From Platynereis dumerilii (lineage: Eukaryota; Annelida; Polychaeta; Phyllodocida; Nereididae): DNA of 64,000 nt. Within the stretch, counting starts at the first letter, position 1, and every line of letters starts with the position of its first letter. Under the pieces are notes generated by a model. It had not been told where the DNA came from, ran no database searches, and worked only from the letters and a program-made list of their open reading frames with translations. The translations under genes and the position numbers were made by a program. The stretch spans positions 166,392,138 to 166,456,137 of the forward strand of contig JAPTHN010000001.1 in assembly GCA_026936325.1 (NCBI GenBank), in the 5' to 3' direction. Shown here in pieces: positions 34,791 through 46,012 of the stretch.

Positions 34791-35387
34791 CTTAGTAAAA
34801 ACCATGTAACTTCACAAGTTTTTGCCGTCTTTGGGGTCTTGACAAATCGTATCACCAAGAGAGGAAGAATGAATGATATTAAAGAGTGGATAAAGTGTGA
34901 AACTTACCAAAACGTTGTTGACAAGCCCGGTGCATAGAATTAACAGAATGATGGTGGCGGCCCAATTGTTAATATTTATGGAAGCAAGACATCTGTGGCT
35001 CCCAAACCTAATATTACCTTTGTGACTTTGCCTAAAAATGTTCCTAGGAAAATTGTGTTTCTAATGGGATTTTCAATTGTTTAAAACCTATTTAGCAGAC
35101 TTTGATAGATATCAGACAAAATCTTATGTGAATACCCCATCTGTTGGGGATATTACATAACATTTTTGCAAAAATATAGTCAAACCTTACCTCAAAGTTA
35201 TTCGGCAAATTCCTGCATATATCTTTCTCCAGCACATACCTTCTTATTTAATCACAATTGCAAGTGTACTGGCAGCATCAATGGGGAGGCAGCTGAGGGG
35301 AAACTAAGAAGAGGGCAGGTGATAAAGGATGAGTTGAGGAGATTCAAAGGAGATATGCAGTGGAAGATAGACAAATAGACCTGAAAA

Positions 35388-35605
35388 GTGCAGTCCAGTT
35401 CCGGGCACTTGACTACAGTGCATGCGCAAGATCTTTTACTCATCCATAGACACTGATACAAGGGGCCACCAATTTCATGTCTCACCTGAACGACATCCAG
35501 CTGTGATTTTGCTCATGAAAGACCTCGGAAAAATCGGTACCCTACCTTGGGTTCGAAATTATATTTAGTAAAGACCTTTAGACACTCACCCAGCTGCCTG
35601 ATGAG
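35388..35605 (-). mobile_element. tRNA-derived SINE, decayed copy
   Basis: Related to the SINE at 1529-1855. It shares GATCTTTTACT, GACACTGATACAAGGGGCCA, CGACATC-x-AGCTG and TTTTGCTCATGAA. The B-box region is degenerate (TGGGTTCGAAATT near 35550) and the A-box region is lost or diverged. Confidence 0.7.
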
Positions 35606-35997
35606 GAGACATACTGTAATCAAACTGGAATGAAAGTGGCAAGGGGACAAGCACACATTTAGATGCGAGGGGGGAGGGTGGGATTAAACCACAAAGACGG
35701 AAGGGAAGAGGTACGGAAAGAGGCTCTGAGAATAAATGGAGGAAAGATATATGAAGAGGGGGGCGGTTGGAAATGAGGTTTCACCATTGCAGCACAGCGC
35801 CTATAGATACAGAGTCAGACAGGACTAGTATGAATCAGCAGAAACAATATAGAGGGAAAATGGGAAACACTCATTCATCCTCTCACTTCTAGAAGTTTCC
35901 TTGTGTGTCTTTCCCTCTGCTCCTTATGTCAAATATACATACCTTGGTGGGTGCCTCCTTAAACCATGCACCTCTCTCCTCGCTAGATCCAAGAAGT

Positions 35998-36932
35998 AAG
36001 CTACCTGAAGCTGGTTACTGGGGAGTTACCTGGCAGCTACCTGAAATATGAAGCTAGATATTCCAAGCTGGTACCTGGCAGCTACCTGGTAGCTACCTGA
36101 AACTTTGGGAAGATAGCTACTTGAACTGGATACCTGGCAGTTACCTGTCAGCTACTTGAAACTTAGTTTTGAGATAGCTACACCTGGCAGCAAAATTATT
36201 CAACCCCTTTGATGTTTTCTCATAGACTCCAATAGTAAACAGGTTTTGCAAAAATGAGTGTAGTGACATAAGAATGTATCAAATCATAAAAAGTATGATA
36301 GCATCACATACTAGATGACATATACTAAATCTGCTGTGAGGTATAACTACATACGAATGGCAGTCTCCATTTCCCATATGGGTCACAACTTTTGAAAAAT
36401 TATTCAACCCCCCGCTCCAATACTATTCCAATGGAAGGAAGGGGATTGAATAATTTCGCAAATGTTTGACCCCTAACGGAAATGCAAACTGCCTGTCAAA
36501 TCTAGGTCTCCTTAACAGAAGTTTGGCATTATGTTGTCTAATATGTGATGTTATCTTTTTGTTCATGATTTGAAACATGCTCATGTCACTGCCCTCATTT
36601 TTGCAAGACTTGTCAACTATTGAATCAATGGGAAAACACAAAGGGGTTGAATAACTTTGCTGCCAACTGTAGTTGCACTGGCTACCTGGCAGTCACTTGA
36701 GACCTAGTGGATGATAGCTACTTGAACTGGCTACCTGGCAGTTACCTGGCAGCTACTTGAAACTTTGGGAAGATAGCTACATGAAATGGCACCTAGCAGT
36801 TGGAGGGCAACCATTTAATATTGAGGGGTTGGATTTGATATGAAATAGTTGTCCCCCTTACCTGGCAGATACTTGAGACCAAGTGGAAGATAGCTACTTC
36901 AACGTCCTACCTGGCAGCTACTTGAAACTTAG
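35998..36932. repeat. Imperfect minisatellite built on AGCTACCTGGCAG
   Basis: About 450 bp in total of a higher-order repeat of roughly 45-50 bp: TACCTGGCAGCTACTTGAAA, then CTTTGGGAAGATAGCTACTT, then GAACTGG. It lies at 35998-36180 and 36672-36932, split by the element at 36181-36669. It has no coding sense. The L2 fragment starts directly after it. Confidence 0.8.
36181..36669. mobile_element. Tc1-like MITE, 489 bp, inside the minisatellite
   Basis: It is flanked by TA (36179-36180, 36670-36671). The terminal inverted repeats share GGCAGCAAA-x-TTATTCAAC and extend about 75 bp with some mismatches, ending near TTGCAAAAATGAG. Internal copies of the AATTATTCAACCCC motif occur near 36399 and, inverted, near 36443, resembling the paired binding sites of IR/DR-type Tc1 elements. 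No transposase. Confidence 0.85.
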
Positions 36933-36944
36933 TGGTAACTGCCA

Positions 36945-38045
36945 GGTCATCACTGACGGGAGTGCAGAATGACCTCCTGAGGGCAGTGGACAGTCAGGGA
37001 GGAGCTGTTCTGGTCCTCCTTGATCTGTCTGCTACAATCGATCATGTTGTATTGTTAAGAACACTAAGGATGGAATTTGGAATAACTGGAAAAGCATTGG
37101 CATGGTTTCGCTCCTATCTGACAGAGCGCCATCAGTCTGTCAAAATTGGAAACATCATCCCCACTCAGAGGAATCTTCCCTGTGGTGTCCCTCAGGGCTC
37201 CGTTTTGGGACCAAAGCTGTTCTCCCTCTACACACAACCTCTACAGAAGGTTATTCAGTCCAGTGGCATGTCATTCCACCTCTACGCTGATGACACACAG
37301 CTTTATATGTCCTTTAGCCCCAAGTGTGCCTCTTCAATCAACTCCATGCTGCGGACTGTTGACTCATGCGCTGCCAGTGTTGGCATATGGATGAGATCAC
37401 ATTTTTTGAAATTGAATAATGATAAGACTGAGATCCTTGTCATCACCAGACCATCGCTGAATTCGCACAACATAACATCAATGAACGTCTGTGGCTCGGA
37501 CATGTTGAAAATGGAATCTCATGTAAAATCTATTTGTAAAAAGGCATTTTACCAATCCATTTGATCCATAAAGTGCGAAAATACATCACTGAAAATGCAG
37601 CTTGTACGCTTGTCCAAGCTAATGTGACCACGCTCCTGGATTATTGTAACAGCTTACTTGTAGGTCTGCCCAAGACCCTTCTAGATCTACTTCAGCGAGT
37701 CCAAAATTGTGCTGCCCGTGTCATCAAGTGTGTACCTAAACATGCTCACATCTCCCCTGTGCTTAAAGACCTTCACTGGCTTCCCATCAAGTTTCGTATT
37801 GACTACAAAGTTATTATGCTAACATTCAAAGCTTTAAATGGTCTCGCACCATTATGCATCATGGACCTATTGACAAGCTACAACCCTGGATGTGCATTGC
37901 GTTCCAGCAAAGACATATGGAGATCGCTCTTTTGAAGTTGCTGCCCCTAAACTCTGGAATGGTCTACCTCCACCAATGAGAAAAATTTCCTCCATTGATG
38001 TTCTTTAAAAGACTTTAAAGACTTAATTTATTATGTATCTCAACA
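36945..38045 (+). pseudogene. L2-clade LINE fragment, reverse transcriptase remnant
   Basis: 36945-37560 covers reverse-transcriptase fingers and palm: VQNDLLRAVDSQGGAVLVLL, motif A LDLSATID (usual DLSAAFD), FRSYLTERHQSVKIG, CGVPQGSVLGP, YADDTQLYMSF, SHVKSICKKAFY. A frame change near 37560 leads into 37561-37935 with TLLDYCNSLLVGLPKTLLDL, LQRVQNCAARVIKCV and LKDLHWLPIKFRIDYKVIML, followed in another frame by VAAPKLWNGLPPPMRK (about 37940-37985). The endonuclease is absent, so it is 5' truncated, beginning abruptly after the minisatellite. The L2 assignment rests on HSTETAL-like context, YADDTQLY and the LHWLPI block. It is inactive. Confidence 0.9.
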
Positions 38046-38737
38046 TCTGAAAAACAACTACCATTGCAGCTGTCATGCAGCATCTTCAGTTCTAACATCT
38101 GGCTAATTTTTCTCTGCATCTATCAATTATAGCTTGTCCTTTTTATTAGTCTGTTCTCTTGTGTAGCTAAAATGGCTCCCGTGAAAATGTCATGTTAAAA
38201 TTTGCAATCCTGGTGTTTCTAGACCAGAATTTTGTGTAGAATTCAAAAATCAATGATTGCATTTTTTCTGATCACATCTTCCCACTCAAATTCAAGATGG
38301 CGGACAAGATGGCCGCTGACGCTGGAAACAGTCATATTTTTCGGCAAATCTATGCTTATTTGCAATCTTTGGATTGATTTTATGTATTTTCCCTGGCTTT
38401 ATGTTAAGAAATGAACAAACCCCCTAAATTTATAGAAAGCCATGATAATTTTAATGCCAAAAAGAATAATAATATCAATACATGCAGTACAACGGCAATC
38501 AAAAAAGTGTGCAAACCGAAATATACTTTATCAGAAGCGAAAGCTGTCATCATGAACCATTTAGCTATAATCTGAAGTTTACTGCATAATACAATGTCAT
38601 ATAGTCCTACGTATTTTAGAAATGGTCTATAAAACAGAACAAATAATAATTAAATCATCCAAACAATCTTCTATTATATGATTACATGACATAATTATTA
38701 CGTACATAATTACAACTGATTCATCAAGTCACTAAAG

Positions 38738-41070
38738 CTATCCGTGTACAGTGCAGGACTTCTCATAAGGAAATATCACAACATAATCATCAGAATTGAT
38801 GTAATTAACCAATTTCTTAAAAAGTGGCATCTTCATCAGATGAAGTGTCATCATGAGATAGAGAGTCAGTGTTGGACTGTTGGTGCATACCTCTTCATTG
38901 GCTCCACAAAGACAGAGGTCAGTGCACACAAGATCATTCTGGTGGCATGAACACCAACTTGCACAATTGTTCTTTTTGCATCCACATTTGATCAACTAAA
39001 CAACAGCATCAGGGGCAGGAGGAAAAAAGTTGTAACCATTCCATTTTCAAATGTCCAGCCAAATTCATTGGGATCCAATATGGCTGGCTTTGGCACAATG
39101 TCATTTTGCCAAACTATTGCTTGGTACCGGGCTCTGAGAACAGCTTGTTGCTCATTTTGTTGGTGGTAGCTTTTGCCCTTGGGATTGATTTTTCTTGAAG
39201 TGCTGTCAGCGCGTCTTTGCATCATATTTTATTTTTGTTTGTGGATCATACAATTGGCAAACATAGTTTTCAAGTCCTGCTTGAATGGATTCTTCAGGTT
39301 CGTCGTGTTGACCAGGAACCAGGAAAGCTTGTATCACGTCATCATTAACCTTACAGAAGACCTTCTAACATGTAAATTTGCCCTTTGTTGCAAAATATCC
39401 AGTTATGTCTCCACCTGAGAAAGCATGAAAACCTGATGGCGTTGCAGCCTTTTCCTCCCCCAGCATTTCATGTATCTGGTTCCCCGAAATAGCTCTCCGT
39501 TTTGCTCCAGTACCCGCTACGAAGTTAGTTTCGTTGCCAAGCTGTGGAATGTGTCTAACTGCCAGAACAAGCACATCTGTGTCTTGAGAGAAAATGTCCA
39601 CAACATCAGCACCACTTTTATCTGCGTCTGCCGCATGCAAGATTAAATGACCATCCACCTCCTCGTGTGTGCATTCAAGACGTTGAACATTTCAGCCAGT
39701 TGACATAACTTTTCCCCTTGAAGTTATTATGAATGTATTTATCTTGTTCTGAAAGAAACTGACACACTTTTTTGCTAGGTCTCAAGTGATTTAGTCTTTT
39801 GTTTTGGAACTTGACAGGAATTGCCTCATGCTCACGTTGGCAATAGATGTTCTGTCATCAACATGAAAGTTAATTTGCTGCACTGTCCCAAATCTTCTTT
39901 TTTCGGATGGGATCTTTTAAAGAGTGCGCATTGAGAGCATAGTTGTCAAACACAAGATGCCCTTCTTGGTGCCCTCGGAAATTTTCCTTGACGACCAGAA
40001 CAAATGTTCTGAAAAAATCCTCACATGTCTGGGCATCTTTTGGCTTTCCAAGGGCTTGAACTACTGTCATTCCGTCTAGTACAGCAGCTTTAACAGGACA
40101 TTCCGGTTAGGCCTGAGACACTCTATCCTCAATGTTTGCTCCAGACAAGGCATTAGCTTGCTCTTGACAATACACATAGCAAGAGATCCATCTGACAGAA
40201 AGACAGATTGTGGTGTGGCAGTGAACTCACAAGACTCAATTGCACATTGCAAGTGAAGCAACGTGTTGTCATTCGAAACCAGATATTAATGGAGCCAGTA
40301 TTGATCCTTGTTGCAACAAATTCAACTGCTTTGGCCTATTTCATCCGGTGAACATATGCATCAAACCGTCTCTGCACAACTGGTGTAAGTTCATGATGCT
40401 TACCACTCTGAGTACTCTGCAATCCAAGCATTTCAAGAGCTTCCTTAGACGGTCTTGCCATCTCAGGAGCTGTGAGGAAAATCTGTCACAAGCATTGTCA
40501 TTGAGCGTAATCCCCGCCAAAACTTCATGACCTTTCATCCATTTATTCAGATGCTCTGTACCATGGTCTGCCCCAAATTGCACAGAATGGTGTTTGATTT
40601 TTGTTAACACTGAAATTTCCATCTGCAAACTCCCGCCAGATCATCGGATTTGATGTGTCCGAAGAATTCATTTCTGGCAGATAGAGTGGCACCATCCTGG
40701 CATACTTGTGTCGGTCTGTGCAAAAACTATTTGCACAACAGATCCATTGACTCGACTCACTCGAGGTGGAGTTTCCAGTCACATTCATGAGTTGCTCTCA
40801 CAAACTGGAGGATGGCATGGACTTGGAGCATGTACTACCGAATGAACTTGAGCAGGCTTGATGTTGACTCCTTATCTTTGTCAAATTCATTACGGCCTTC
40901 TAGAATTTGATTTGCTTCCAGGAAGGCTACAAATTGGTCAGTTGATGTCCTGCAAGGATGACTCTTGGCAAGCATGTGCAATTTCATTGGAAAAGTCAAG
41001 GCATTTAATGGCGTCTGGATGCAATCTTACAAATTCTGCTCCATATAATTCAAACAGTGCTCGCTGAGTG
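38738..41070 (-). pseudogene. Decayed transposon protein: nuclease-like core plus C-terminal CxC motif
   Basis: Read on the minus strand, family blocks appear in order but in changing frames. 40788-40543 has HKYARMVPLYLPEM. 40628-40341 has FGADHGTEHLNKWMKGHEVL. 40070-39870 has VVQALGKPKDAQTCEDFF and GHLVFDNYALNAHSLKDPIR. 39658-39365 has GHLILHAADADKSGADVV, SQDTDVLVLAVRHIPQLG, GTGAKRR and FHAFSGGDITGYFATKGK. 39225-38992 has RYQAIVWQNDIVPKP and FGWTFENG. 38995-38738 ends with a CxC-type cysteine cluster, CGCKKNNCASWCSCHQNDLV followed by C-T-D-L-C-L-C. This matches, from memory, a multicopy uncharacterised protein of cnidarians and invertebrate deuterostomes. DTDVLVL and SG-x-D (consensus SGCD) resemble acidic motifs of FEN/XPG or PIN nucleases. 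The many frame changes make it a pseudogene. Confidence 0.75.
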
Positions 41071-41850
41071 ATTTGGTGACTATTAAAGCTTGTTTTATAT
41101 GATTTCCATCAAGGATCTGTTTTGTAGTTTGTGGACCATAAAGGCCAGACATAATCCATGCCTCATCAATTCACTGACATAATCCATGCCTCATCAATGC
41201 ACTGTCTTCCAAATAAGCTCCCAATGCTCTCAATGAGGCCATGCCGGTGTGCAGCTCACCAGTGCGAAGAATCCACTTGTCTCTGTGTTATGGATATGAT
41301 ATATGCAATTTTTTGGCCTTTTCATAGATCTGCATGTCTAAGTAATAACTGTTTTATTGTTTGCACCCACTATTGCTATATTGATGTTCTGAGCTTGCTT
41401 TAAAATGGTAAGTAATGTCTGCCAGTCATTTGGGGGCTCAGGAATCAATGGCGATGCATTCACTTTTCAAAGCCTGTCAGTGAATTGTAAGCAGCCCAAG
41501 TGGGAATGTCTTTTGGAGATGGATAACCATTAGAGATTTAGCAGCACAGTTCAAGAAGTCAGCCAGGGCAGTTCTTTGAGGGCCAAGGGTTGCAGTATTT
41601 GTGAGGGTTTGTAATCTTCATACACTTGATCAGTGGTGTCAAAATCCTGCAGATGGCCTACTTCTGATTGCGCTGCCACTTATTTATTATGTAGCCAATT
41701 AAAAATAAAAGGGAAATCCTGACAAATGCAATAAGATTAAACGTGTATAAAGTATATATGGGTAAAAAAAAGGAATTGATTCTTCGGTTGCTACTCTACC
41801 ACAGTTGTCTGGAACTAGATTAGCTAATGGTTGTGCTGCTATTTTAGTTA
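41071..41850. other. Inner part of the nested transposon, no frame recognised
   Basis: Probably the N-terminal part of the same decayed minus-strand protein. Frames are short and no family block is recognised. A 24-bp stretch ending CCATGCCTCATCAAT is repeated in tandem at about 41154-41200. Confidence 0.4.
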
Positions 41851-43099
41851 CCATCATGGATAAAGATGCATCAAATATTACTTTTATGGCTTTGAAACCT
41901 ACAAAAATGAATTCCCTGACCCTAAATATACAGAAAACGACCTGTCACTTGTTAATCTATGTTAAATATGGACCGAAATAGGTCGAACATGCTTCGTGGC
42001 AGCCATCTTGGCGGCCATCTTGGATTTTACAGGAAGTTCCGTCCGAAAAAAATGCAATCATTCAAAAACGTGTTCTATGCACCCAAATCTACAAGAAAAT
42101 GCATGTTTGCCAATTTTAACATGCAAGTCCCACGGAATTACACAAGAGAACAGACTATATGGTGGAAATATTGTGTACTAAAAATTTGCAAAATAATGTG
42201 AATTTGTCCATATAGATAATTTCTAAAGTACCAAAGTCGACTGGATGAGTTCAAAATCTTTGTCAACCTGTTTTTGGACAACATTTTTTGTTCAATTTTA
42301 GGCAAAGTTGTTAATGATATGAGGTTCGGGGCCATTTTGGGTGCTTTAGATTTCATGACACCATAAATATTAGCAATTGGGCTGCCATCATGATTGTCTC
42401 AACCAAGCTTATAAATAACTTGTTTATACTTTAACCACACTTTAATATCATTCATTCTTCCTCTATTGGTGATAAGATTCATCAAGATCCCAAAGACGGC
42501 AAAAACCCCAGAAGTTACATGATTTTTACTAAGCATTTGGTCATATGCTCGGCCAGTTTTGTTGGCCATCATGGATATATTGGATCATATATCATATTTA
42601 TGGTTCTAAAAGGTACATAAATGAGTTCCTTGACCCAAGAAACATAGAAAATGACCTTTTATTTGTTTATCTACGACAATCAGGGGCTGATATAGAAGTT
42701 GTCAACATTAGGGCAGCCATGTTGGCGGCCATCTTGGATTTAGCCCACCAAATATTGTATGTTTGGCTTTGAAACCCTTCAGAATGACTTTCTTGACCTA
42801 AGAAACATTGAAAATGATATTTTTCTTGTTACTTTATCTTAATTAGGGACTGAAATATGAGAAAAAGCAGATTTGTCTGTGATTTTGGCGGCCATTTTGA
42901 AAATACCCCCACAGGAGGGGTAAAAATGGCGGGAAAATTCGTCCCCCATAACATTTTGTTATTAGACGCCCATTGACCCCAAATCTGCGAAAAAATCAAT
43001 TTTAGCAAACAAATCCTACGGAATTACACAACAGACTGCACTATTGAGACGAAAGTCTTGCCACTCTCGAAAATCAATCAGCTGGTAGCGTGTATTATT

Positions 43100-43920
43100 A
43101 TCTGGTCCTGCCCTTGTCCTGGTCAAGGAATATGGTGCCCTGGTCCTGGAATATGGTGCCCAGTTCCTGGAATATGGTGCCAAGTTCCTGGTCCTGGAAT
43201 ATGGTGCTCTGGTCCTGGAATTCAGTGCCCTGGTCCTGGAATATGGTGCCTTGGTTGCGGTCCTAAATATGGTGCCCTGATCCTGGTCCCGGAGTATGGT
43301 ACCCTGGTCCTGGAAGACGGGCCCTGGTCCTGGAATATGGTGCCCTGGTCCCGGAATATGGTACCCTGGTCCTGGTCCCGGAATAAGGTGCCCTGGTCCT
43401 GGAATATGGTGCCCTAGTCCTGGTCCTGGATTATGGTGCCCTGGTCCCGGAATATGGTACTCTGATCCTGCTCCTGGAATATGGTGCCCTGGTCCCGGAA
43501 TATGGTGCCCTAGATCTGGTTCTGGAATACAGTACAAATTTCTAAAAGTGGCTCGTCATTTAAAATCTAGCCTTAGCTATCTATCCATAGCCATTCCAAG
43601 CTAAACTAAGCTACACTTATCCATAGCTAGCCATAGCTATCCACAATTACTATTGTTTAAACAAGGGCAAAAGAGATTCCAGTGTATACAAAAGGATAGA
43701 AATGGATAGTTATGGATAGATATGGATAAGACTAGTAATGAATAGCTATAGACAGCTAAGTTGAGCCACATTTAGAAATTTGTACTGTATGGTGCCCTGG
43801 TCCCGGAATATAGTGCCCTGGTCCCGGAATATGGTGCCCTGGTCCCGGAATATGGTTCCCTGGACAAGGTTTTGGAATATGGTACCCTGGTCCCAGAATA
43901 TGGTGCCCTGATCCCAGATT
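43100..43920. repeat. GC-rich 21-bp minisatellite, split by a MITE
   Basis: Copies of CCTGGTCCTGGAATATGGTG, with variants using CCCGG and shortened 15- to 18-bp forms, fill 43117-43529 and 43788-43920. Because unit lengths are mostly multiples of three, it reads through as G-P-G-H-H-I-P-G-P-G on the minus strand and W-C-P-G-P-G-I on the plus strand. These are not real proteins. Confidence 0.9.
43530..43787. mobile_element. 258-bp TA-target MITE inside the minisatellite
   Basis: The ends CAGTACAAATTTCTAAA and their reverse complement are flanked by TA (43528-43529, 43788-43789). Minisatellite units lie directly on both sides. The interior has inverted CTATCCATAG / TATGGATAG-type repeats giving a foldback. 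It shares the leading CAGTACAA with the element at 24736-26968, suggesting a related transposase. Confidence 0.85.
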
Positions 43921-44636
43921 AGTGCCCGTAACCAAGGAAAATAACAATATTATTTTCCTAACTGTCAGATAACTTGAAATGTAGTTTGAAGTAGTTGGTT
44001 GGGGTCTTGAATTGTCTTAGAAAATTTAGAAAGTCAGAATAAGTTCATTTTCCATTGTTGAGCCTAGGTCCTTGCCCTTGGACAGTTGAGTCAAGACTGA
44101 CTCAAACGGTGTTCCTGCCCCCTATTTATCAACTTTTTGGGTTGAGTTGAGTCCAATGTCAATAGGGGGAGCAGGGTCAAGAAACTTTGGGTGAGTCCAT
44201 CTTGGATCTTTCCAATTCGCGCCTGAACTTTGGCAGCCGAAAATGGTTTTCTTGACCAGACAAGTGGTTGTTTCATCCTGACAATGGCTGGAAGTTGACT
44301 GGAGAAAGTGTAAGATTCATTTTAGTCTAAATTTGACTGTTCTACGTGGCTTTTAGGCGATTTGACAACATGTGAAGTTGAACTGCTAAATTCCATGTTT
44401 CGGAACTGAATCGGCGCACATTATCGCTCACAAAAACACGCTCGTTTTGATGAATTGGTTGTTCTGAGCTCCTTCTTAGTGTTACTAATAGGTAAATTGG
44501 CATTTTTCTGATCATTTTGGTACCAGTTTCGTTCATTTCCGTCAAGATTTGACCATTTTCTGCCACTTTGAAGTTGTGAAGTCAAATTGATATTTTGAAC
44601 TGTCAAAATGTAAATTGATGCGAGCTAGGGTGTCAC
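43921..44636. other. Unidentified insert between the minisatellite and the return of unit B
   Basis: No similarity to the other units and no gene seen. A short inverted pair, CCTGCCCCCTATT (44115-44127) and AATAGGGGGAGCAGG (44161-44175), could form a hairpin. Where it joins unit B at about 44637 about 85 bp of unit sequence is missing. Confidence 0.45.
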
Positions 44637-45258
44637 AATACTTTTCTGACAGTAATTCAGGAGGAATAAACAAAACTCTGTAGATCTTCGAGATCTTCTA
44701 TTTGGTCATTGTCGAATTTTAAGCGTATGTTTGGCTTATCATCACTGTTATAAATAGGATACATACATGTGTTTGACAAGATGAGTGAATATAGGCAATT
44801 AATGATAGCTGTAGTGTCCATCTGTTTGACAGTTTCAAATATTAAAGTTAAGTGATAGCTTGCAGTCTTTGCCTTGACACATTCATTTCTAAAGGATGAC
44901 CAAGGCTAATGACTGCAGCTGCCCCATAAAGTGCTAATGGAAGCCAATCTGCTATAGACAGCCCCTTGTCTCAAGAATCACCTGACCTTCTAAGGACAGT
45001 TAACCTTTCACAGAAAGATTCAATGGCATCCCTATACATGCTGCTTTTTAGCATACTGTCAATATTATAATCCAACCTCAATTGTTTCGAATATCACATT
45101 GCTGATGAAGTCGAGTAACAATTGATAATGCACAATTAGGATCAAGTACCATGGATGATTAGATTTATAAGATCAGACTGAAATGGAACAGAGGATAGCA
45201 GGCACATGCACCTTGCAAATATCGTCAAGCAAATTAGCTCCTCTGTTAAGATAAGAGT

Positions 45259-45355
45259 CAGTGGCGGATCCAGACCGGGTCATCTTCGAAATACTATTAT
45301 TAATCTCAATGGTCTGGGGGGCCCGGGCCCCTAGGCCCCCCTGGATCCGCCACTG
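45259..45355. mobile_element. 97-bp hAT-type MITE
   Basis: The inverted ends are CAGTGGCGGATCCAG / CTGGATCCGCCACTG. Near-duplicate 8-bp flanks are ATAAGAGT (45251-45258) and CTAAGAGT (45357-45364), with one extra T. Unit A (about 23466) and unit C (about 55655) show the empty site. The interior holds a GC-rich hairpin (GGGGGGCCCGGGCCCCTAGG). This is a typical tiny non-autonomous hAT. Confidence 0.85.
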
Positions 45356-45750
45356 TCTAAGAGTGTGCAATCAACTCCTAAGGTGAACCTCGTATATCCA
45401 GATATATATTGTCTGTCTTCCTACACATCTCCATTTTCACCTAATTGCCTCTCAAATACAGTCACAGCATCTCAATGAGCACAGCAGATTCAATTTCAGT
45501 TGCTGTCTCCATTCCACTCATTCTCTCACTACATTGTCACTAGAGCAGTCTTAAATTATAGCTAAAATTATAGCTATCAAGGACAGGCAAGTGACATTCT
45601 CATTGTCTCTCTCCACCTCACATGTATGGATCCTTTTTAATCATTTCTAAAATGTACAAAATGATGTGAGACATGCACATACGATTTGTTTTTGCCAGTG
45701 GACAAAGGTAACACCGTGTTACTGCAGTTTCAATAAGTACGAGTTGTTTT

Positions 45751-46012
45751 CAGGGATGCCAGAAGGAAACGAGGGCGGCAGGGGCGGTCGGCGAGAAAGG
45801 GCAAATCTAATTCGCTCGACAAAATTTTAATGTAGCGGCAATACAAATTTTGAATATATACTTATACATTTTTGCCTAAATTCACTTTAAATTAAGGCAT
45901 AATAATGTTTTTTCTTTGAGATGAAAAGGGCAACCTTGCCCCCCCTGCCCCTCCTGGCCAAGGGCAGGAGGGGCAATTGCCCCCCCCTGCCCCCCCTGTT
46001 CCGGCACCCTTG
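45751..46012. mobile_element. 262-bp hAT-type MITE with G/C-rich ends
   Basis: The ends are CAGGGATGCC and, inverted, CAAGGGTGCC. Imperfect 8-bp flanks are GTTGTTTT (45743-45750) and GCTGTTTG (46013-46020). The empty site is GTTGGTTTGACCAC in unit A (about 23885) and unit C. Runs of CCCCCCTGCCCC lie subterminally. No coding region. Confidence 0.75.

Larger units (their letters stand above)
38147..42157. mobile_element. Foldback transposon nested in the 34270 element (Academ-like?), 4.0 kb
   Basis: A perfect 19-bp terminal inverted repeat, TAGTCTGTTCTCTTGTGTA, is flanked by TAT on both sides (38144-38146, 42158-42160). The arms continue inward about 250 bp with divergence, pairing CATGTTAAAATT, AATGATTGCATTTTTT and CAAGATGGC-type cores. 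The length (4011 bp) and TAGTC start match the element at 8360-12440. It carries a decayed coding region on the minus strand (about 38738-41070) for the same broad protein family. The 3-bp duplication and nuclease-like plus Cys-rich protein suggest the Academ superfamily, which I have not verified. Confidence 0.8.
34270..43037. mobile_element. Large foldback transposon with ~740-bp TIRs, filled with later insertions
   Basis: The left arm is about 34270-35040 and the right arm about 42290-43037. Paired landmarks are ATTCCGTAGGATTT, GACGAATTTTCCCGCCATTT, two ATGGCCGCCAAAAT cores, and TTTTGCCGTCTTTGGG... with its inverted partner near 42490. The right terminus reads (inverted) AGTCTGTTGTGTAATTCC, close to the 19-bp terminus of the nested element at 38147-42157. 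The left extreme is diverged and its exact edge is uncertain. Between the arms lie a SINE, a minisatellite, a Tc1-like MITE, an L2 LINE fragment and the nested foldback element. No coding region of its own was found, so it is probably non-autonomous. Confidence 0.75.

Noticed and set aside
43016-43604. Open frames of 100-173 codons reading as a Gly-Pro-rich, collagen-like protein
   Set aside because: They are a 21-bp minisatellite read through. Both strands are open because the unit length is a multiple of three, and the array is split by a MITE.
45173-45370. 65-codon minus-strand frame with QWRIQGGLGARAPQ
   Set aside because: It is the translation of the 97-bp hAT MITE plus flanks, a common artefact of such elements.
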